Assembly (NCBI GenBank): GCA_934271525.1
Contig: CAKQRL010000015.1
Location: 1-49,278 of the forward strand
Origin: an uncultured Rhodocyclaceae bacterium
GTDB lineage: Bacteria; Pseudomonadota; Gammaproteobacteria; Burkholderiales; Rhodocyclaceae
Direction of reading: 5' to 3'
Length of the DNA: 49,278 bases
Shown here: positions 17,002 through 25,594 of the stretch, piece by piece
How the letters are laid out: the number at the start of each line of letters is the position of its first letter
Numbering within the stretch: position 1 is the stretch's first letter
Made by a program: the position numbers and the translations under genes
Notes under the pieces: model-generated
Seen by the model: the letters and a program-made list of their open reading frames with translations, nothing else
Databases searched by the model: none
What the model was told of the DNA's origin: nothing

Positions 17002-18321
17002 TTAACGCCCAATGGCAAAATATTCAAAACCTGCATTTCTTAAAAATGCAGGGTCGTAGAGATTTCTGCCATCAAAAATCACAGGATTTTTTAAAGTTGT
17101 TTTGAGCACTTCAAAATCGGGCGAGCGAAATTCTTTCCATTCGGTCACAATCACCAAAGCCTCTTTGTTTTGTGCGGCATCCATTGGATTTAAAGCGTAA
17201 ATAATGCGTGGATTTTCACCAAACACACGCCGCGCTTCTTGCATAGCCACAGGGTCATAAACCGAAATGTTGGCGCCTTTTTCAAGCAAATCTTCAATTA
17301 AAACGCGCGAAGGTGCTTCGCGCATATCGTCCGTGTTGGGTTTGAACGCCAAACCCCACAAAGCAAAATTTTTGCCGTTTAAGTTTTCACCAAAACGCTG
17401 GATAATTTTTTGCGTTAAAACGTGTTTTTGTTTGGCGTTTGCCAATTCTACGGCGCTTAAAACTTCCAAATCAATGCCAACGTTTTTTGCCGTGTGAATC
17501 AAGGCTTTGACATCTTTTGGAAAACACGAGCCGCCATAGCCGCAACCCGGATACAAAAAATGGTAACCAATGCGCGGGTCGGCACCCATTCCGCGGCGAA
17601 CCAATTCAATATCCGCGCCTAATTTTTCTGCCAAATTTGCCAATTCGTTCATAAAACTAATGCGCGTGGCAAGCATTGCGTTGGAAGCGTATTTAATCAA
17701 TTCGGCGCTTTGCAAATCGGTTGCAATAATGCGTTCGTGGTTGCGTTGAAAAGGCGCGTAAATTTGGCGCATTAAATTTAAAGCGTGTTCATCATCTGAG
17801 CCGATGATAATGCGGTCTGGCCGCATAAAATCATCAATGGCGGCACCTTCTTTTAAAAATTCTGGGTTGGAGACTACGCCAAAAGGAATAGATGCGCCGC
17901 GTTTTTTTAATTCTTCACCAATGGTTTGTTTCACCTTTTGTGCCGTGCCAACCGGCACGGTGCTTTTATCCACAATGATTTTGTAATCATTCATACATTT
18001 GCCAATGCTTTGCGCTGCCGACAAAACATAAGACAAATCCGCCGAACCATCTTCATCAGGCGGCGTGCCAACGGCAATAAATTGCGCCGTGCCAAAGGAT
18101 ATGGCTTGATTCAAATCATCCGTAAAAAACAAGCGCCCAGCCGCAACATTTTTGGCAATTAACTCTTTTAAGCCGGGTTCAAAAATCGGCACTTCGCCCG
18201 CATTCAACGTGGCAATTTTTTGTTTGTCCACATCGCAACACATCACGTGATTGCCTACTTCTGCCAAACACGTGCCCGACACCAAACCAACATAACCGCT
18301 TCCAATAATGGTAATTTTCAT
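17002..18321 (-). CDS. ugd: UDP-glucose 6-dehydrogenase
   Basis: Oxidises UDP-glucose to UDP-glucuronate with two NAD+. The 439-residue protein has the N-terminal Rossmann motif IIGSGYVGLVSGTCLAEVG (about 4-22), DKSTVPVGT, the NPEFLKEG and YASNAMLATRISF blocks, the catalytic Cys in GYGGSCFPKDVKAL (about 260), and the C-terminal GLAFKPNTDDMREAPS and VTEWKEFRSPDF regions. With the UDP-glucuronate 4-epimerase-like gene at 26418 it could supply UDP-glucuronate and UDP-galacturonate for envelope glycans. It lies between lapB and the membrane sulfatase-type gene. Confidence 0.97.
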   Translation of the reverse strand: MKITIIGSGYVGLVSGTCLAEVGNHVMCCDVDKQKIATLNAGEVPIFEPGLKELIAKNVAAGRLFFTDDLNQAISFGTAQFIAVGTPPDEDGSADLSYVLSAAQSIGKCMNDYKIIVDKSTVPVGTAQKVKQTIGEELKKRGASIPFGVVSNPEFLKEGAAIDDFMRPDRIIIGSDDEHALNLMRQIYAPFQRNHERIIATDLQSAELIKYASNAMLATRISFMNELANLAEKLGADIELVRRGMGADPRIGYHFLYPGCGYGGSCFPKDVKALIHTAKNVGIDLEVLSAVELANAKQKHVLTQKIIQRFGENLNGKNFALWGLAFKPNTDDMREAPSRVLIEDLLEKGANISVYDPVAMQEARRVFGENPRIIYALNPMDAAQNKEALVIVTEWKEFRSPDFEVLKTTLKNPVIFDGRNLYDPAFLRNAGFEYFAIGR

Positions 18322-18379
18322 TGTTTTCCTTTTTTGAGTTTGCCTTTTGATTGTTGCTTTTTATTTTAAAAAAATTAAG

Positions 18380-18392
18380 CGTTGACCGTGGA
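18380..18392 (-). repeat. Single repeat core between lapB and ugd
   Basis: The plus strand reads CGTTGACCGTGGA after TTTTAAAAAAATTAAG. It falls in the 76-bp gap between two minus-strand genes, 6 bp from the lapB stop. Confidence 0.87.
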
Positions 18393-18397
18393 TTTTT

Positions 18398-19570
18398 TTA
18401 AATCAGCGATTCAAATTCTTCACTGCGTTTGGGCGGCATACTTTCCCACGTGCCGCAAGCCGGGCAGCGCCAATAAAATTGCCGCGCTTTGAAGCCGCAA
18501 TTGGTGCAAAAATAGCGCGAGAGTTTTTTGGTATAACTTTGCACAATGCTTTTTGCCAATTCCACATCGGGTTTGTCTTGCGCTTTAATCAAAGATTGCG
18601 CGCCAATTAAAAACCTTTCCAAACCCAACAAAGATGGATTGCGCTGCAATTCGCTTTTGACCAAATCAAAAGCTGCTTGCATGCCTTCTTCTTTTAAAAC
18701 GCCAAGATAAACGGCATCCAACAAATCCACCGATGGATAACGCGCCAAATAGCCTTTCAAAAGCGCCAAACCTTCTTTTTCTTTGTGGATTTTTTGGTAA
18801 GCATCTTGAATGCGCACCGGCAACAACGCCAAATAAGAAGGATTTTGTTGTTCCACGTTCTGCCAAGATTCAATGGCTTTTTTGGGATTGTCCAAGCGCA
18901 AAAAAAGCTCGCCTTCCAAAATGCTGGCTCTGGCGCATTGGCGATTGTAAGAAAGCGCGCTATCAATATTTTGGCGCGCCCAATCCAATTGCGAACGCAT
19001 TAAATTTTGGCTTGCTAACTCGCAATAATATTGTGCAATTTCCGTTTGATTGGCGATGTCGGGCAATTTTTTTGCCAAAACAATGGCTTTTTCCCATTCT
19101 TTGCCCGATTGATAAATAGCAAGCAAATGGCGCTTGGCTTGTTCTTCATAAGGTGTGGTTTCTAATTTTTGAAAAATGGCTTGGGCGCGGTCAAGCAAAC
19201 CCGCATTTAAAAAATCTTGCCCCAATTCCAATAAGGCTTTCAAGCGCAAATCTTGCGGCAAATCATCGCGGTCAATTAAATTTTGATGCATGCGAATGGC
19301 GCGATCCGTCTCGCCGCGCCTGCGAAACAAATTGCCCAAGGCAAAATGCAATTCTATGGTCTCAGAATCAAGGCGCGTGACTTCTAAAAAAGAATCAATG
19401 GCTTTATCCGATTGTTCGTTTAATAAAAAATTCAAACCTTCAAAATAAGAACGCGGTAATGTGCGCGATTCATGCACCACTTGACGCATATCCACGCGCG
19501 CAGCCACCCAACCCAGCGCAAAAAAAATGGGGATGAGAATGAGTTCCCAGTAATCAAAAATCTCGCTCAT
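18398..19570 (-). CDS. lapB: Lipopolysaccharide assembly protein B (TPR protein with zinc ribbon)
   Basis: Adaptor that controls LpxC proteolysis and couples LPS assembly at the inner membrane. The 390-residue protein has one N-terminal membrane anchor (about 8-25, ELILIPIFFALGWVAA), a long array of TPR helices (about 40-345) and a C-terminal rubredoxin-type metal site, CTNCGFKARQFYWRCPACGTW (two Cys-x-x-Cys). This architecture is specific to LapB/YciM. It is preceded by lapA, the usual partner. Confidence 0.96.
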   Translation of the reverse strand: MSEIFDYWELILIPIFFALGWVAARVDMRQVVHESRTLPRSYFEGLNFLLNEQSDKAIDSFLEVTRLDSETIELHFALGNLFRRRGETDRAIRMHQNLIDRDDLPQDLRLKALLELGQDFLNAGLLDRAQAIFQKLETTPYEEQAKRHLLAIYQSGKEWEKAIVLAKKLPDIANQTEIAQYYCELASQNLMRSQLDWARQNIDSALSYNRQCARASILEGELFLRLDNPKKAIESWQNVEQQNPSYLALLPVRIQDAYQKIHKEKEGLALLKGYLARYPSVDLLDAVYLGVLKEEGMQAAFDLVKSELQRNPSLLGLERFLIGAQSLIKAQDKPDVELAKSIVQSYTKKLSRYFCTNCGFKARQFYWRCPACGTWESMPPKRSEEFESLI

Positions 19571-19588
19571 TGAAAAAAGTGGAAAGTT

Positions 19589-19936
19589 TTAAACGTTGGC
19601 GATTTCGGTATTTGAAATTTTTTGGGCGTTGACCGTGGATAATTCTTCTTCTAATTCAGCCAAACGCGAATCAGCGCGTGTTTTTTGATTAAAAATATCC
19701 GTTTTTTCACGCGTTAAGCGGCGCACATCGCCTTTTAAATGCCACAGGCGCGGCAAAAACGCCAAAAAGCTAATGACCACCCCTGCAATAAAAAATGCCA
19801 TCAACCACACAATTTGCGGCAATGTGAAATCTAGCCCCATCGGCAAATGCAAAGGCGTTGCCGTGGTGTTGTTGATTGCCAACACAAACACAGCGCCAAA
19901 AAAGACAACATACAAAAAATAACGCAGGGCTTTCAT
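19589..19936 (-). CDS. lapA: Lipopolysaccharide assembly protein A (DUF1049)
   Basis: Small inner-membrane protein, 115 residues from ATG 19936 (MKALRYFLYVVFFG), preceded by GGAGAG. Two membrane segments (about 5-22 and 42-63) flank a short loop (NNTTATPLHLPMG), then a cytoplasmic coiled-coil tail (RLTREKTDIFNQKTRADSRLAELEEEL). The tail's STVNAQK is encoded by a repeat core. It is paired with lapB and separated from ihfB by a strong terminator, so the two lap genes may have their own promoter. Confidence 0.92.
   Translation of the reverse strand: MKALRYFLYVVFFGAVFVLAINNTTATPLHLPMGLDFTLPQIVWLMAFFIAGVVISFLAFLPRLWHLKGDVRRLTREKTDIFNQKTRADSRLAELEEELSTVNAQKISNTEIANV
19627..19639 (-). repeat. Intragenic repeat core in lapA
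   Basis: The plus strand reads CGTTGACCGTGGA, so the lapA strand carries TCCACGGTCAACG read as Ser-Thr-Val-Asn-Ala. It lies in the variable C-terminal tail. Confidence 0.87.
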
Positions 19937-19949
19937 TCTTACTCTCCGC

Positions 19950-19977
19950 AAAAAAAAGGCAACCCCTTGGGGTTGCC
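19950..19977 (-). terminator. Rho-independent terminator after ihfB
   Basis: A perfect inverted repeat, GGCAACCCC-TT-GGGGTTGCC at 19958-19977, is followed on the minus strand by eight T residues. It ends the rpsA-ihfB transcript and is unrelated to the dispersed repeat. Confidence 0.93.
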
Positions 19978-19984
19978 CATTATT

Positions 19985-20266
19985 TTACTGTTTTACAACA
20001 CGCTCGCGCAATTCTTTGCCCGCCTTAAAATGCGGCACCCATTTGCCCGGAACCGACACGGTTTTGCCAGAGCGCGGGTTGCGACCTACACGCGGTGGGC
20101 GGTAAGAAATGCTGAAACTGCCAAAACCACGGACTTCAACCCGCACGCCTTCGCAAAGGGAACTTGCCATTGAGTCTAATAAAACAAGCACGGCAAGTTC
20201 CGCATCGCGCAATGTCAGTTGCTCAAAGCGGTAAGAGAGTTTTTCAATCAATTCGGAGCGCGTCAT
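19985..20266 (-). CDS. ihfB: Integration host factor subunit beta
   Basis: DNA-bending HU/IHF-family protein, 93 residues, heterodimerising with IhfA. MTRSELIEKLSYRF and the DNA-binding arm GFGSFSISYRPPRVGRNPRSGKTV, with the tip proline in RNPRSG, mark the beta subunit. It follows rpsA at 5 bp on the same strand, the conserved order, and is followed by a strong terminator. Confidence 0.97.
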   Translation of the reverse strand: MTRSELIEKLSYRFEQLTLRDAELAVLVLLDSMASSLCEGVRVEVRGFGSFSISYRPPRVGRNPRSGKTVSVPGKWVPHFKAGKELRERVVKQ

Positions 20267-20271
20267 TGCAT

Positions 20272-21948
20272 CTAACCTTGCTCTTTAAATTTGGCTTTCA
20301 ATAAGGCACCCAAATTCGTTGTGCCCGCCGCAGCAGAAGATTCCGATGAGAATTTTTGCATTGCCGCATTTTGCTCAGCCTGCTCTTTGGCGCGAATCGA
20401 CAAATTGATGGAACGCGTTTTGCGGTCGACGTTTAACAACATGGCTTCCACTTCGTCGCCTTCCTTCAATTTTTGGGTTAAATCATCCACGCGCTCGTGC
20501 GAAAATTCTGAGGCGCGCAAATAGCCTTCGTTGTCGCCATCCAAGGCAATCACCGCACCTTTGGCATCAACGGACTTCACAATGCCTTTAACGATGCTGT
20601 TCTTTTCATGCGTTGCGATGAAATTGGTGTAAGGATCGCCTTCCAACTGCTTGATGCCCAAAGAAATGCGTTCTTTATCCACATCAATAGCCAACACCAA
20701 AGCTTCCACTTCATCGCCTTTTTTGAATTGGCGAATGGCTTCGTCTGAGGGTTGATTCCACGACAAATCCGACAAATGCACCAAGCCGTCAATGCCGCCG
20801 GGCAAACCGATAAAAATCCCAAAATCCGTAATGGATTTGATGGCACCTTTTAATTTATCGCCTTTTTTGTGATTGGCAGAAAACTCTTCCCACGGATTGG
20901 CTTGACATTGTTTCATTCCCAAAGAAATGCGGCGGCGGTCTTCGTCAATTTCCAAAACCATCACTTCCACTTCATCGCCCAACTGCACAACTTTGGTGGG
21001 GTGAACGTTTTTGTTCGTCCAATCCATCTCCGACACATGCACCAAACCTTCAATGCCTTGTTCAATTTCAACAAATGCACCGTAATCGGTTAAATTCGTT
21101 ACCTTGCCAAACAAACGTGTGCCGGTGGGATAACGCCGCGCAATGCCAATCCACGGGTCATCGCCTAATTGTTTCATTCCCAAAGAAACGCGGTTTTTGT
21201 CCAAATCAAACTTCAAAACCTTGGCGGTTACTTCATCACCCACATTTAAAACTTCTGATGGATGCCGCACGCGGCGCCACGCCAAATCGGTGATATGCAA
21301 CAAGCCATCAATACCGCCCAAATCCACAAAAGCGCCGTATTCGGTAATATTTTTCACAATGCCTTTAACAATGGAGCCTTCTTGCAAGTTTTCCATGAGT
21401 TTTTCGCGGTCGGCATCCATTGTGGCTTCCAACACGGCGCGGCGAGAAAGCACCACATTGTTGCGTTTGCGGTCTAATTTAATAACCTTAAACTCCAAGG
21501 TTTTGCCTTCATACGGGCTGGGATCTTTCACTGGGCGCAAATCCACCAAAGAGCCGGGCAAAAAGGCGCGCACGCCGTTGGATATCACCGTTAACCCGCC
21601 TTTGACTTTGCCAGTAATGGTGCCTGTAACCAAACTGCTGTTGTTTAAAGCATCTTCCAAGAAATTCCAAGCAGCCACGCGTTTGGCTTTTTCGCGCGAA
21701 AGTCGTGTGTTGCCGTAGCCGTCTTCAAATTCTTCCACAACAACATCAACCAAGTCGCCAACTTTGACTTCCACTTCACCTTGGTCGTTTAAAAACTCCT
21801 CAATGGGCACGGGCGATTCAGATTTCAACCCCGCATCAACCAACACCACATTGCGATCTACCTTGGTAACCAAGGCTTTGGTAACTTCGCCTTTTTTGTT
21901 TTCTTGCTCGTATTCGGGCAATAAGGCGGCAAAAGATTCTTCACTCAT
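20272..21948 (-). CDS. rpsA: 30S ribosomal protein S1
   Basis: RNA-binding protein that recruits mRNA to the ribosome; 558 residues, normal. Six S1 OB-fold repeats are visible, with recurring GAFVDLGGIDGLLHITDLAW, GAFVEIEQGIEGLVHVSEMDW, GIFIGLPGGIDGLVHLSDLSW and GMKQ-type endings. The first repeats (TKALVTKVDRNVVLVDAGLK, GLTVISNGVRAFLPGS) are the degenerate ribosome-binding ones. It lies downstream of aroA-cmk and upstream of ihfB. No repeat core occurs in its 1.7 kb, consistent with avoidance of a highly constrained gene. Confidence 0.98.
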   Translation of the reverse strand: MSEESFAALLPEYEQENKKGEVTKALVTKVDRNVVLVDAGLKSESPVPIEEFLNDQGEVEVKVGDLVDVVVEEFEDGYGNTRLSREKAKRVAAWNFLEDALNNSSLVTGTITGKVKGGLTVISNGVRAFLPGSLVDLRPVKDPSPYEGKTLEFKVIKLDRKRNNVVLSRRAVLEATMDADREKLMENLQEGSIVKGIVKNITEYGAFVDLGGIDGLLHITDLAWRRVRHPSEVLNVGDEVTAKVLKFDLDKNRVSLGMKQLGDDPWIGIARRYPTGTRLFGKVTNLTDYGAFVEIEQGIEGLVHVSEMDWTNKNVHPTKVVQLGDEVEVMVLEIDEDRRRISLGMKQCQANPWEEFSANHKKGDKLKGAIKSITDFGIFIGLPGGIDGLVHLSDLSWNQPSDEAIRQFKKGDEVEALVLAIDVDKERISLGIKQLEGDPYTNFIATHEKNSIVKGIVKSVDAKGAVIALDGDNEGYLRASEFSHERVDDLTQKLKEGDEVEAMLLNVDRKTRSINLSIRAKEQAEQNAAMQKFSSESSAAAGTTNLGALLKAKFKEQG

Positions 21949-21958
21949 TGAACAAAAA

Positions 21959-21975
21959 CCCCTTTTTATAAAGGG
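21959..21975 (-). promoter_or_regulatory. Hairpin in the rpsA leader
   Basis: On the minus strand CCCTTTATAAAAAGGG is followed by GTTTTTG and then the rpsA ATG 11-12 bp on. It could be a terminator-like attenuator or part of an S1 autoregulatory leader; a chance hairpin is also possible. Confidence 0.35.
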
Positions 21976-21991
21976 AACCTTTAAAAAAATG

Positions 21992-22019
21992 AAAAAAACG
22001 TTTTCTTACAAAAGAAAAC
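21992..22019 (-). terminator. Rho-independent terminator after aroA-cmk
   Basis: On the minus strand GTTTTCTT-TTGT-AAGAAAAC (22000-22019) is followed by GTTTTTTTC. It starts 8 bp after the stop of the fused gene and separates it from rpsA. Confidence 0.75.
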
Positions 22020-22027
22020 CCCAATTC

Positions 22028-23965
22028 TCACAGATTTTGATACGCCTTTAACACCGCTGCAACAACCGAGTCGATGGTTAAATCATCGGTTGGAATTAAA
22101 ACCGCGTCCGCCGCTTTTAAAAGTGGGGCGTTTGGGCGATTCAAATCCCGAGCGTCTCGAGCGCGCATCTCATCAGTAAGGGCGGCAAGGTTAACAGAAA
22201 AACCCTTTTCTTTCAACTGTTTATAACGCCGTTCGGCGCGAACTTCGGCAGAAGCGTCCAAATAAATTTTCAGTGGCGCATCGGGAAAAATAACGCTACC
22301 CATATCGCGCCCATCGCCCACCAATCCGGGCGATAAACGCTGCGCACGTTGTAAAAATAAAAGCGCACGGCGCACCAAAGGCATTGCGGCAACAAAGGAT
22401 GCGGCATTGCCCACTTCTTCTGTGCGAATGGCATCGCTAACAATTTTTTCATTTAAAAAAATCTCGCCGTTTTTAAAGCCAACGGGCAAATTGCGGGCAA
22501 TTTCAGCCAAGGTGCGCTCATTTTCCACGGTCAACGCCAAATTTTTTTCAAAAGCGGCAAACGCCACCAAGCGATAAAGCGCGCCCGAATCCAAATAATG
22601 AAAACCCAGTTGTTGCGCCACTTTTTGCGCAATGGTGCCTTTGCCAGAAGCAGATGGTCCGTCAATGGCAATCACTGGAACGGCATCCACAAGATTGTGC
22701 AGTGCGGCAAAATAATTGGGAAAGGTTTTGCCAACACACTCGGGATTTTCAATGCGCAAAGGAATGGCGGCAGAAAACAAAGAAAAACTCATCGCCATGC
22801 GGTGGTCGTTGTAAGTGGCAATGCTGGCGGGTTTGAAATTGAAATGTTCGGGTGGCGTAATGGCAATTGAATCCGCTGTGGTTTTTACCCCAACGCCTAG
22901 TTTTTTTAACTCCGTTGCCATGGCAGATAAGCGGTCGGTTTCTTTAACGCGCCAACTGGCGATATTTTTGATTGTTGTTGTGCCATCGGCAAAAGCGGCA
23001 AGCGTTGCCAAGGTCATTGCCGCATCGGGAAAATCGTTGGCATCTACCGTAATAGCTTTTAAGCCGTTTGCGCCGCGCCGCACGCCCCAGCGCTGATTGC
23101 GCCAAAAAACAACCGCGCCCATTTTGCGCAATACGTTTAAAAAAGCCACATCGCCTTGAATGGAATGTTCAGGAATGCCTTCGGTTTGCACGCCGTCCTT
23201 GCTCAAAAGCGCACCCAATGCCCAAAAATACGAAGCGCTTGATGCATCCGATTCCACGCGAAAATTCCCCGGACTTTGGTATTTTGCATTTTCAGGTGTC
23301 AAAAAAACGCCATTTTGTTCAACAACCGCCACGCCGAATTGTTGCATTAGCGCAATGGTCATTGCCACATAGGGTTTGGAAATCAAAACGCCATCAATTT
23401 TTATCTCAAAAGCCTTGCCCGTTAAAGGCAATGCCATTAACAAAGCGCTTAAAAATTGGCTGGATATATCGCCTTTTAACAGAATTTTTCTCTCGCCATT
23501 GTCGGCAAAAGGTGCGATTTTTAAAGGCGGAAAACCTTCATTTTCCATTTCAATTTGCGCGCCAATTTGTTTTAAAGCATCGGTTAAATCACCGATAGGA
23601 CGCTCATTCATTCTTTCAATGCCTGATAAAACATAATTGCCCGAAGAAATGGCTAATACCGCCGTTAAAAAACGAAACGCCGTGCCCGCATTGCCTAAGA
23701 AAAACTCGCCTTGTTGATTTTGAATTTTGCCTTTGGCGCCACGCACATAAAAAACATCATCGCGCTTGTGAATGGAAACGCCCAAGGCTTTTAACGCCGC
23801 TTGCATCACATCGGTATCTTCGCTTTCCAGCAAATTCTCAATTGGCGTGGTGCCGTGCGCCAAAGCAGCCAAAAGCAACACGCGGTTGGAGATGCTCTTG
23901 GAGCCGGGCAAAACCACGCGCCCTTGGCATTGGGCAATTGGTGGCAAATCCAAAAAATCATTCAT
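22028..23965 (-). CDS. aroA-cmk: Fused 3-phosphoshikimate 1-carboxyvinyltransferase / cytidylate kinase
   Basis: One 645-residue frame joins two enzymes that are neighbours in most betaproteobacteria. Residues about 1-425 are EPSP synthase of the shikimate pathway: LPGSKSISNRVLLLAAL, FLGNAGTAFRFLTA, ERMNERPIGDL, KGDISSQFLSALLMALP, SDASSASYF, RVKETDRL and TYNDHRMAMSFSL. Residues about 428-645 are CMP kinase: VIAIDGPSASGKGTIAQ (P-loop), HYLDSGALYRLVA, LVGDGRDMGSVIFPDAPLKIYLDAS and RDARDLNRPNAPL. The join is NLVDAVPVIAIDG with almost no linker. A repeat core in the kinase part encodes LTVENER. Both active sites look intact. Confidence 0.95.
   Translation of the reverse strand: MNDFLDLPPIAQCQGRVVLPGSKSISNRVLLLAALAHGTTPIENLLESEDTDVMQAALKALGVSIHKRDDVFYVRGAKGKIQNQQGEFFLGNAGTAFRFLTAVLAISSGNYVLSGIERMNERPIGDLTDALKQIGAQIEMENEGFPPLKIAPFADNGERKILLKGDISSQFLSALLMALPLTGKAFEIKIDGVLISKPYVAMTIALMQQFGVAVVEQNGVFLTPENAKYQSPGNFRVESDASSASYFWALGALLSKDGVQTEGIPEHSIQGDVAFLNVLRKMGAVVFWRNQRWGVRRGANGLKAITVDANDFPDAAMTLATLAAFADGTTTIKNIASWRVKETDRLSAMATELKKLGVGVKTTADSIAITPPEHFNFKPASIATYNDHRMAMSFSLFSAAIPLRIENPECVGKTFPNYFAALHNLVDAVPVIAIDGPSASGKGTIAQKVAQQLGFHYLDSGALYRLVAFAAFEKNLALTVENERTLAEIARNLPVGFKNGEIFLNEKIVSDAIRTEEVGNAASFVAAMPLVRRALLFLQRAQRLSPGLVGDGRDMGSVIFPDAPLKIYLDASAEVRAERRYKQLKEKGFSVNLAALTDEMRARDARDLNRPNAPLLKAADAVLIPTDDLTIDSVVAAVLKAYQNL
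22524..22536 (+). repeat. Intragenic repeat core in the cmk part
   Basis: TCCACGGTCAACG followed by CCAAATTTTTTTCAAAA. On the gene strand it is read as LALTVENER, within a loop-rich stretch of the kinase. Confidence 0.9.
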
Positions 23966-23989
23966 AAAAAAACTCCGTTTTTTTTATTT

Positions 23990-24039
23990 TCCACGGTGAA
24001 CGCTGATTTTTTTGAAAAAAATAATCGGTTGACCGTGGA
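23990..24039. repeat. Inverted repeat pair between rimO and aroA-cmk
   Basis: TCCACGGTGAACG at 23990-24002 faces GGTTGACCGTGGA at 24027-24039 (start spacing 37), with a TTTTTTTGAAAAAAA centre. It ends 2 bp before the rimO stop codon region; the two flanking genes are both on the minus strand. Confidence 0.9.
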
Positions 24040-24041
24040 TT

Positions 24042-25346
24042 TTAAAGATTTTGCGCATACAAATCGTGCGCATCGGAATCGGTGATAACCACATCCAAAA
24101 ATTCGCCAGCGGCGGTATCAAAAAAATCGTTGATATAAACCACGCCATCCACATCCGGCGCATCGTAAGCGCGGCGGGCAATGGTGCCTTCTTCATCAAC
24201 CAAATCCACCAAAACCCGCTCGGTTTTGCCCACTGCCTGCGCCAATTTTTTTTGGCTAATTTCGGCTTGCGCTTCCAACAACCACAATTTGCGCATCGCT
24301 TTGATTTCGTCTGCAACCGCATTGGGCAAAGCATTGGCTGGTGCGCCCTCAACGGCGGAATATTCAAAAACGCCCACGCGGTCTAATTGGGCTAATTCCA
24401 AAAAATCCAACAAATCTTCAAATTCGCGTTCCGTCTCGCCCGGAAATCCCACAATAAAGGTGGAGCGCAAAGCAATATCAGGGCAAATTTTGCGCCATTT
24501 TTCAATTCTTAAAAGCATATTTTCTATGGCAGCGGGGCGGCGCATCGCCTTTAAAATTCGGGGGTTGGCGTGCTGCAAGGGAATATCCAAATAAGGCAAA
24601 ATTTTGCCATCATTCATCAATTCCACCAAAGAATCCACCGCAGGATAAGGATAAACATAATGCAAACGCACCCAAACGCCAAGGCTTGAAAGCGCTTTGC
24701 AAAGTTCGGTGATATTGCTTTTGATTGGTCTGCCATTCCAAAAATGCGTTTTGTATTTTAAATCCACGCCATAAGCGATGGTGTCTTGTGCCACCACGAT
24801 GATTTCCTTCACGCCAGATTGCACAAGGTTTTGCGCTTCCAACATAATTTCGTTAAAAGCGCGCGACTGCAAGGCGCCGCGCAACTGCGGAATAATGCAA
24901 AAACTGCATTGTTGGTTACAACCTTCGGCAATTTTCAAATAAGCAAAATGCGGCGGTGTGAGCAAAATGCGGGAGTCGTTAAAATCTTGATTTTTTTGCG
25001 GCAAACCAAAAATATCGGCAATTTGCTCAACAACTTCGGCGTGTTTGTTGGGACCAGAAACACCCAAAACTTGCGGGAATTTTTTGAGGATTAAATCTTT
25101 TTTTGCGCCCAAACAACCCGTTACAAAAACGTTTTTGTTTTGAGACAAAGCTTCTTCTATCGCCGAAAGTGATTCGTCAATGGCATCATTGACAAAACCG
25201 CAAGTGTTGATAATCACAAAAGCCGCCGCCGCGGCATCATCGGTAAAGGCAAAACCCGCGGCTTTTAAACGTGCCAAAAGCACTTCGGAATCTGCCCCAG
25301 CTTTTGGGCAACCGAGCGAAACAAAGGCAATGGCAGGCGTTTTCAT
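24042..25346 (-). CDS. rimO: Ribosomal protein S12 methylthiotransferase
   Basis: Radical-SAM enzyme that methylthiolates Asp of ribosomal protein S12. About 434 residues from ATG 25346 (MKTPAIAFVSLGCPKAG); the frame extends 27 codons further but that segment is not family-like. N-terminal MTTase domain cysteines are in LGCPKAGADSE, INTCGFV and VTGCLGA; the radical-SAM cluster is in IAEGCNQQCSFCIIPQLRG; STFIVGFPGETEREFEDLLDF follows; and a TRAM-type domain is at the C-terminus (VLVDLVDEEG, YDAPDVDGVVYI). CPKA replaces the more usual CPKN. It is divergent from the small ORF at 25443. Confidence 0.95.
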   Translation of the reverse strand: MKTPAIAFVSLGCPKAGADSEVLLARLKAAGFAFTDDAAAAAFVIINTCGFVNDAIDESLSAIEEALSQNKNVFVTGCLGAKKDLILKKFPQVLGVSGPNKHAEVVEQIADIFGLPQKNQDFNDSRILLTPPHFAYLKIAEGCNQQCSFCIIPQLRGALQSRAFNEIMLEAQNLVQSGVKEIIVVAQDTIAYGVDLKYKTHFWNGRPIKSNITELCKALSSLGVWVRLHYVYPYPAVDSLVELMNDGKILPYLDIPLQHANPRILKAMRRPAAIENMLLRIEKWRKICPDIALRSTFIVGFPGETEREFEDLLDFLELAQLDRVGVFEYSAVEGAPANALPNAVADEIKAMRKLWLLEAQAEISQKKLAQAVGKTERVLVDLVDEEGTIARRAYDAPDVDGVVYINDFFDTAAGEFLDVVITDSDAHDLYAQNL

Positions 25347-25442
25347 AAAATACAAAGAAAAGACAAACGACGAATCATACTTGAAATTAAAGCCATTCGT
25401 TTTTAAAATTTGCAGTTTTTTTACCACACGAAGGGAAGTGTT

Positions 25443-25589
25443 ATGGCGATTACGCGCACGCGCCGCTCAACCTTAGAGCGCCGCTGTATTTCCAAAACGG
25501 CAAAACGCTTGTTTAAAGGTTCGGGCAAATTGATGTTCAAAACGGTTTATTCCGCCGAATGCCACCAAAAAAACCGCAAGGCACTTTAA
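25443..25589 (+). CDS. Small basic protein of unknown function (48 aa)
   Basis: A short ORF with gene-like features: ATG 25443 is preceded by AAGGGAAG at suitable spacing, TAA ends at 25589, and a 51-bp repeat pair that can act as terminator begins 5 bp later. The 48-residue product is strongly basic (MAITRTRRSTLERRC at the start, then KTAKRLFKGSGKLMFK, ending CHQKNRKAL) and has two Cys. The middle (TAKRLFKGSGKL) faintly recalls bL35, which is longer; I do not assign it. No membrane segment or signal peptide is visible. It is divergent from rimO and convergent with the methyltransferase gene. A ribosome-associated or nucleic-acid-binding small protein is plausible. Confidence 0.55.
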   Translation: MAITRTRRSTLERRCISKTAKRLFKGSGKLMFKTVYSAECHQKNRKAL

Positions 25590-25594
25590 AAAAA

